Assembly: GCA_964387885.1 (NCBI GenBank)
Contig: CAYLYZ010000010.1
Coordinates: forward strand, 15,649 to 79,648
Direction: 5' to 3'
Length of the DNA: 64,000 bases
DNA from: JABGPL01 sp964387885
GTDB taxonomy: Bacteria; Electryoneota; AABM5-125-24; Hatepunaeales; Hatepunaeaceae
Part shown: in pieces, positions 59,707 through 64,000 of the stretch
How positions within the stretch are numbered: the stretch's first letter is position 1
How the letters are laid out: the number at the start of each line of letters is the position of its first letter
Translations under genes and position numbers: made by a program
Notes under the pieces: generated by a model
Databases searched by the model: none
The model's input: only the letters and a program-made list of their open reading frames with translations
What the model was told of the DNA's origin: nothing

Positions 59707-62223
59707 ATGAAGATTGCAAGCGTAATTAATAAACGTCTCGCACTTACTTTATTCGTTTTATCAACATCGTTCTTATGTTTGAACTGTGATCCTGGCAGCG
59801 GTCCGGGACCTTTAGGCCCGAATCCACTACAAAATTTGCGGATTGTTGATTCATCCGCAACTTCCTTAGTCTTGAAATGGGAACTTGGGTCCGATGGTGA
59901 GGATGGTATTGTCATCGAAGCAAGCCCGGATAATCCTGATAATTATAATCGGGTAACCACATTAGCCCAGGGTTCCAATCAATACACACACGAAAGACTC
60001 CAGCCACGCACTACCTATTTCTACCGGTTAAAGACATTTAATCAGGTGGATTCCTCCCAGTGGGCATCCATAAGCAAAACAACAATGGATACGATCTTCA
60101 TCCCTGTTAATTTCACAGGCATTTGTGAGTCCTCAACGCAAATACATCTTTACTGGACAGATCGATCTGATAATGAGAGTGGGTTCATCCTCAAGAAGAG
60201 AATTATGAACGAGGGAGATTACGGAACGATTCGGACACTCCCGGATAATTCTGAGGATTATATTGACAGTAGATGTTCGCCTGCAACGTCATATCAATAC
60301 AAAATTGGAGTTTTTAACACGAGAGATACTCTCTACGCCAATATTATCACCGTCACAACAACTCCTGATCTCGGAATTTCATCTCCTTACAATTTCAGGG
60401 CAGATTCGACAACATCGTCGGATATATACCTCGGGTGGAACTATGAGGAAGATGTGGAAATCGACGGTTTTGTGTTGCAGAGAAGGCTTGAAGGGGCAGG
60501 TCAGTGGGACGATCCGATGACATTACCACAGCCTCTGATAAGAACATACCACGATTCGGACAATCTGATACATGAAAACCTATACATCTATAGAATAAGG
60601 GCATTTCGCGATACATTGCTATCAGACTGGGTTGAAACTTCAGCGACACCTTCTGATGAAGTCAACCCAATAAATCGTCCCGACAGATTAACTGCTACCG
60701 ATATTCAGGCATGGTCGGTTTCATTGCTGTGGAATGATCGCTCCGATAACGAATTAGGTTTTCTCCTATATCGAGGGAGTAATAGCGGGCAATATGATCA
60801 TGACAATCCGCGGTTTTGGCTGAATGCAGATCGAGAATCTTATAGAGATGGAACAGAACCAGCAACAACCTATTTTTACAAAGTAGCAGCATTCAATGAC
60901 ACAGATACGAGTTACAGCAACGAAATCCGCGTCTTAACTTTGGACGTGCCTCCTGCACCACCGGAAAACCTCAGCGCACAAATGGTTGAGCTAAATGAAA
61001 TATTGCTTGAGTGGCATGATGCTTCTGACAACGAGGAAGGATTCATAATTGAGCGTGGATTTAGTCGGCACAACTTATTTGGGATTATCCGTTTAGCCGC
61101 CAACAGTCGTGAATACACTGATATTGCTGGATTAGAATTAGGTGAAACCTACTATTATCGAGTATCCTCCTACAATACGATCAGAGGTGTTGAAAATCAA
61201 TCACATTCGCAAACCGTATCTGTGAGGAACATAACATCACCGGTTTCCCCTTCGAATTTAACCGTCGAGTCAACCACAGCGTCTGAAATAAATCTTTCGT
61301 GGCGCGATTTATGTGAATTTGAACAGGGTTTCATTATTTACCGGAGGAAGTCAAATCAAGGCGGATTTGTTGAAAGAACAAGATTACCTGAAAACTCAGA
61401 AGTATTTGAAGACTCAGGATTGGAGCCCAGGACGGAATATACTTACCGGGTTGTTGCTTATTATGATGAATTAGTTTCCCCCAACCCACCCGAAATAACA
61501 GCAGAAACAGGTTGCGAAGCTACATTTGCACTTGACGGAAGAACTGATATCGAAATGGTGTGGATTCCTGCCGGAAGATTTATTATGGGTGCATCAGGTT
61601 CCTTGGAAAACAGAGAACCGGGCGCCAGCGGGAGCGAATACCCCAACCATCCCGTAACATTTAACCGTGGTTTTTGGATTGGGAAATATGAAGTGAAACA
61701 GGAACAATGGACTGCCGTAATGGGGCGGTGGGAATTTTCTTTTGAAGGAGGGATGAAACCCGCAGAAAGTATCTCATGGAATGACATTCAGACCTTTTTA
61801 GACAGAGTCGATAACCGCTTTCGACTCCCTTCGGAGGCGGAGTGGGAATATGCCTGCCGCGGGGGAACTGCGACCTATTATTTTTGGGGTAATGGTTCTG
61901 ATCAAGTAGGTAATTATGCCTGGTATTCTGGTAATAGTGACAATCAAACAACTATCGTCGGCGAAGAAAAACTGCCAAATCCCTTCGGGCTGTATGATAT
62001 TCAGGGAAATGTATCTGAATGGTGCGATGACAGGTGGCACTATAACTATAATGATGCGCCCGGAAACGGTAGCTCGTGGATAGACGGTGAATCAACCCGC
62101 CGGGTTGAGCGAGGTTCAAATTATGGCTCTCCTGCTGTAGACAGCCGCTCTGCAAGACGTTCTTCACAACCGCAGGATCTTCCGGCACCAACGCGGGGAT
62201 TCCGGTTAGTCAGGGAAGATTAA
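59707..62223 (+). CDS. FN3-repeat lipoprotein with formylglycine-generating-enzyme-like domain
   Basis: The 838-residue product has a lipoprotein-type N-terminus with Cys at about 27 in 'CLNCDPG'. About six fibronectin type III modules follow (each opening like 'PSNLTVESTTASEINLSW' and closing 'TYYYRVSSYN'). Residues of about 610-838 form an FGE-sulfatase (SUMF1/EgtB/PvdO) domain: 'VWIPAGRFIMGA', 'FWIGKYEVKQEQWTAVMG', 'FRLPSEAEWEYACRGG', 'LYDIQGNVSEWCDD' and 'TRGFRLVRED'. Here the fold probably serves as a surface recognition or modification module; the copper-binding Cys pair of the true enzyme is not evident. It overlaps the next gene by one base (TAATG). Confidence 0.85.
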   Translation: MKIASVINKRLALTLFVLSTSFLCLNCDPGSGPGPLGPNPLQNLRIVDSSATSLVLKWELGSDGEDGIVIEASPDNPDNYNRVTTLAQGSNQYTHERLQPRTTYFYRLKTFNQVDSSQWASISKTTMDTIFIPVNFTGICESSTQIHLYWTDRSDNESGFILKKRIMNEGDYGTIRTLPDNSEDYIDSRCSPATSYQYKIGVFNTRDTLYANIITVTTTPDLGISSPYNFRADSTTSSDIYLGWNYEEDVEIDGFVLQRRLEGAGQWDDPMTLPQPLIRTYHDSDNLIHENLYIYRIRAFRDTLLSDWVETSATPSDEVNPINRPDRLTATDIQAWSVSLLWNDRSDNELGFLLYRGSNSGQYDHDNPRFWLNADRESYRDGTEPATTYFYKVAAFNDTDTSYSNEIRVLTLDVPPAPPENLSAQMVELNEILLEWHDASDNEEGFIIERGFSRHNLFGIIRLAANSREYTDIAGLELGETYYYRVSSYNTIRGVENQSHSQTVSVRNITSPVSPSNLTVESTTASEINLSWRDLCEFEQGFIIYRRKSNQGGFVERTRLPENSEVFEDSGLEPRTEYTYRVVAYYDELVSPNPPEITAETGCEATFALDGRTDIEMVWIPAGRFIMGASGSLENREPGASGSEYPNHPVTFNRGFWIGKYEVKQEQWTAVMGRWEFSFEGGMKPAESISWNDIQTFLDRVDNRFRLPSEAEWEYACRGGTATYYFWGNGSDQVGNYAWYSGNSDNQTTIVGEEKLPNPFGLYDIQGNVSEWCDDRWHYNYNDAPGNGSSWIDGESTRRVERGSNYGSPAVDSRSARRSSQPQDLPAPTRGFRLVRED

Positions 62224-63608
62224 TGAAAATGATATTTGCGAAGGCGTACAAATTAATCTGGGTAATCCTCATTATCCTGACGAGCAATCTCTATTCACAA
62301 CCCCAATGGTTGGTAGAAATTCCTGAAGCTCCTCATCTCTATCAAGCGATTGCAGGCGGAGAAGACCAGAAATCAGCCGACGAAAACGCGATAGTCGACA
62401 TTGCTCGGCAGATTGAAGTAATCGTTACAACAAAATCGGGAATTTCAAAACCTGCGAGATTAAAAAACGGGGAAATCTTTTTCGATTCTTTCGATTCCAC
62501 AGTAGTTCAAATCACCGATTCCTATGTCGAGCAGACGTTAAAAGGGTTGACCATTAAAGACCGCTATTATCACCCCGAACGGAAAATTTACTACACATAT
62601 GCAACATTAGAAAAAGAGGGCAGTGACCAAATAATTTGGGAAAAGGCCGTCGAAGCCGAGTATGCATGTCTTGAGTATCAAAAATATGCCAACAAAGCTT
62701 TAGAGAAACATGATGTGTCTACGGCAATTGAAAATCGCTGGAAAGCATTGTATGAACTGTATATAGCGCAGAAAATCCTCGGGCAGAGGATTCTACATAA
62801 CGCAAAGGCTCTTCAGCCTGTGTTAGAATCTGACCTGACTGCTGCGATATCCCAGTTATCTCTGAGGGTAATTAGCGGCAGCGATCAGCTCCTTAATGCC
62901 CATTCCGGACTAAACCAACCTCTAATTGGACAAATGATTTACGGTTCAGGAATACCGGTCAGGAACTTCCCGGTCCAGTTTGAGTTCATAAAGAGCGAGG
63001 GTGAATCTACCGAACGAACATTCACCAATCATGAAGGTAAATTTACCTGTATCGTTACAAAAGTCCGTGAAACCAGCAACGGAGTGGCAGAAATTAAGTG
63101 CAAACCGGTCTTTCCAGATGCAATCACCGACCATACCGATCTGATTATAATCATGGCTGAGGCCTATGTAAACACCGGATGCAATTTTCGCATCTATGAG
63201 GACACAGGCAGAACGGCAGTCCAACGTTCCCTCTTATGCCCCGGTTTAGGCCAGATCACAAACCACCAGAACCGGGGATGGTTATACCTGAGCAGTTTTT
63301 TAGCCACCACAGGCTTGAGTTTATATTACTGGTCAGAGTTCGATACTCATCAAAAGGATTACACCAACAAAAAGACAAGATACGAAATCACCAAACTGCA
63401 AAACGACTACGAAAGTATGAACGACGCTATCGACACTCGCGACAGTCAGTACGCCTATGCCATGGCCTTCACCGGGATGGCTGTGGGGATCTATTTGTGG
63501 AATGTGGTTGATGCGTTGGTTTGGGGGAATAATATTGATCGGAAGAGCTTTGGATATATAAATTGTGAATCGGATGAGCTTTCGATTGGGTTTGCTGTGA
63601 AATTGTAG
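62223..63608 (+). CDS. LPP20-like protein with membrane C-terminus
   Basis: The 461-residue protein has a signal peptide (to about 'NLYS'). The N-terminal part (about 26-140) resembles the LPP20/FlgT-like fold: 'ADENAIVDIARQIEVIV', 'YVEQTLKGLTIKDRYYH', 'IYYTYATLEKEG'. A carboxypeptidase-like regulatory segment follows, and the C-terminus has 'SLLCPGLGQITNHQNRGWLY' with hydrophobic helices, as in DUF5683-type proteins. The ATG overlaps the stop of the FN3/FGE lipoprotein gene, so they form a translationally coupled pair and may be partners at the outer membrane. Function is unknown. Confidence 0.72.
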   Translation: MKMIFAKAYKLIWVILIILTSNLYSQPQWLVEIPEAPHLYQAIAGGEDQKSADENAIVDIARQIEVIVTTKSGISKPARLKNGEIFFDSFDSTVVQITDSYVEQTLKGLTIKDRYYHPERKIYYTYATLEKEGSDQIIWEKAVEAEYACLEYQKYANKALEKHDVSTAIENRWKALYELYIAQKILGQRILHNAKALQPVLESDLTAAISQLSLRVISGSDQLLNAHSGLNQPLIGQMIYGSGIPVRNFPVQFEFIKSEGESTERTFTNHEGKFTCIVTKVRETSNGVAEIKCKPVFPDAITDHTDLIIIMAEAYVNTGCNFRIYEDTGRTAVQRSLLCPGLGQITNHQNRGWLYLSSFLATTGLSLYYWSEFDTHQKDYTNKKTRYEITKLQNDYESMNDAIDTRDSQYAYAMAFTGMAVGIYLWNVVDALVWGNNIDRKSFGYINCESDELSIGFAVKL

Positions 63609-63650
63609 GTAACGCTCACATACGCCTCGTTCCCATACTCACCACACGTC

Positions 63651-63670
63651 ATTCCTGCGAACGCAGGAAT
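63651..63670. repeat. Hairpin ATTCCTGC-GAAC-GCAGGAAT
   Basis: This is a perfect 8-bp stem with a 4-base loop, 42 bases past the LPP20-like stop. The sister hairpin at 8838-8857 differs by a compensated base pair at the stem end. Confidence 0.65.
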
Positions 63671-63843
63671 CCAGAGAACTTCGATTAATCAACAACCTCT
63701 GACGTTTTGTCACATTCTTCCTGAAGTACGTAGCCGCGATCCCTTGTGGTCGTGGGCTTGTGCCGTTCTCGCACAACCGGGTAATCATTCACGCTGTGAA
63801 TTACAGATGAACAAAATCTAAAGAAACAAGACGATTAGTAGCG

Positions 63844-63860
63844 TAGGCGTCCCTGCCTGC
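63844..63860 (+). repeat. Copy of the 'TAGGCGTCCC' dispersed repeat
   Basis: 'taggcgtccctgcctgc' matches the copies at 8576-8597 (opposite strand) and 19259-19277. Confidence 0.55.
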
Positions 63861-63882
63861 GGAACTTCCCCACCCTAAAACT

Positions 63883-63910
63883 CGCTCTGGAAGACGCCCT
63901 CGTCTGCCAG
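63883..63910 (+). repeat. Half copy of the 73-bp repeat
   Basis: 'cgctctggaagacgccctcg' followed by 'tctgccag' is the first hairpin with one mismatch in the stem. The second hairpin is absent. As at 58179, a MITE-like end follows a short distance later. Confidence 0.6.
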
Positions 63911-63925
63911 TTTTTTTACGCCCAA

Positions 63926-64000
63926 CAAGTGCCGTCAGACACCCCCGAGTTCTTTGAAATATTAGCGTTATTTAGAAAAATCAAGATTTTTCTTGATTTT
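63926..64000. repeat. MITE-like left end, cut by window edge
   Basis: 'aagtgccgtcagacaccccc' followed by 'gagttctttgaaatatta' matches the left ends at 11739 and 58218. The right end would lie beyond the window. Confidence 0.45.

Larger units (their letters stand above)
63609..64000. other. Repeat-rich 3' region, running to the window edge
   Basis: No gene was recognised in these 392 bases. They hold an 'attcctgc-gaac-gcaggaat' hairpin (63651-63670), a 'TAGGCGTCCC' copy, a half 73-bp repeat, a MITE-like left end and a terminal stem 'aaaatcaaga' with 'tcttgatttt' (63977-64000). Confidence 0.65.

Noticed and set aside
1..64000. tRNA, rRNA, riboswitch and prophage signals
   Set aside because: All gaps were scanned by eye for tRNA-like T-loop ends, conserved rRNA segments and phage or integrase genes; none was convincing.

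Overview
The window reads as a chromosome segment of an uncultured Gram-negative bacterium of the FCB superphylum (Bacteroidota, Chlorobiota, Fibrobacterota and allied candidate phyla). The evidence is large secreted proteins that end in a type IX secretion (T9SS)-like C-terminal domain opening with 'NPFNSTTLITYALP', four PorV/PorQ-like outer-membrane barrels, an LptD-like protein, gingipain-family (C25) peptidases, and a PASTA protein with no kinase domain. The phylum cannot be fixed from the sequence alone. No rRNA, tRNA, CRISPR array, insertion sequence or prophage was recognised.

Region 1 (1-12.2 kb) is accessory and surface-directed. All large genes are on the minus strand: a C25 peptidase cut by the left edge, a three-PKD lipoprotein, a propeller/PKD secreted protein and a second C25-like peptidase. 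The last two share an almost identical C-terminal sorting cassette. A plus-strand MntA/HepT-type toxin-antitoxin pair sits among them. Long intergenic stretches carry several families of short inverted repeats.

Region 2 (12.2-46.7 kb) is mostly housekeeping and almost entirely minus strand. From upstream to downstream it holds lptD-like, porV-like, yicC, gmk, rpoZ, coaBC, udg, dnaB, yajC, fmt, yugP-like, rsmB, PASTA, rpe, a GH2-like membrane fusion and guaB. After rpsT, the only plus-strand gene here, come a TPR-TonB lipoprotein, pyrK, pyrD, cdsA, a split transketolase, an oppD/dppD-type ATPase, priA, a gluzincin peptidase, a porV-like gene, a zinc-ribbon membrane protein and a C-terminally anchored periplasmic binding protein. 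Many junctions overlap by 4 to 14 nt, so large operons are likely. The fmt-rsmB-PASTA-rpe and gmk-rpoZ-coaBC orders are conserved in many bacteria.

Region 3 (46.9-63.6 kb) is accessory again and mostly plus strand. It starts with a ParE/RelE-type toxin-antitoxin pair, then a six-hairpin glycosidase coupled to a metallophosphoesterase. A surface cluster follows: a lipoprotein with a large internal duplication, a propeller with a FlgD-like tail, and two PorV-like barrels ending at a clear terminator. A DUF1015 gene (minus), a ZIP metal transporter and a two-gene unit (FN3 plus formylglycine-enzyme-like lipoprotein, then an LPP20-like protein) complete it.

The most unusual non-coding content is a family of 73-bp elements able to fold either as two short hairpins or as one long one (three full and two half copies), and about 200-bp MITE-like units with degenerate terminal inverted repeats. 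The most unusual proteins are a TPR lipoprotein ending in a TonB domain, a GH2-like ectodomain fused to a multi-pass membrane domain, and a periplasmic binding protein anchored by a C-terminal helix beside a zinc-ribbon membrane protein. Start codons are often TTG or GTG (about 12 of 47 genes).
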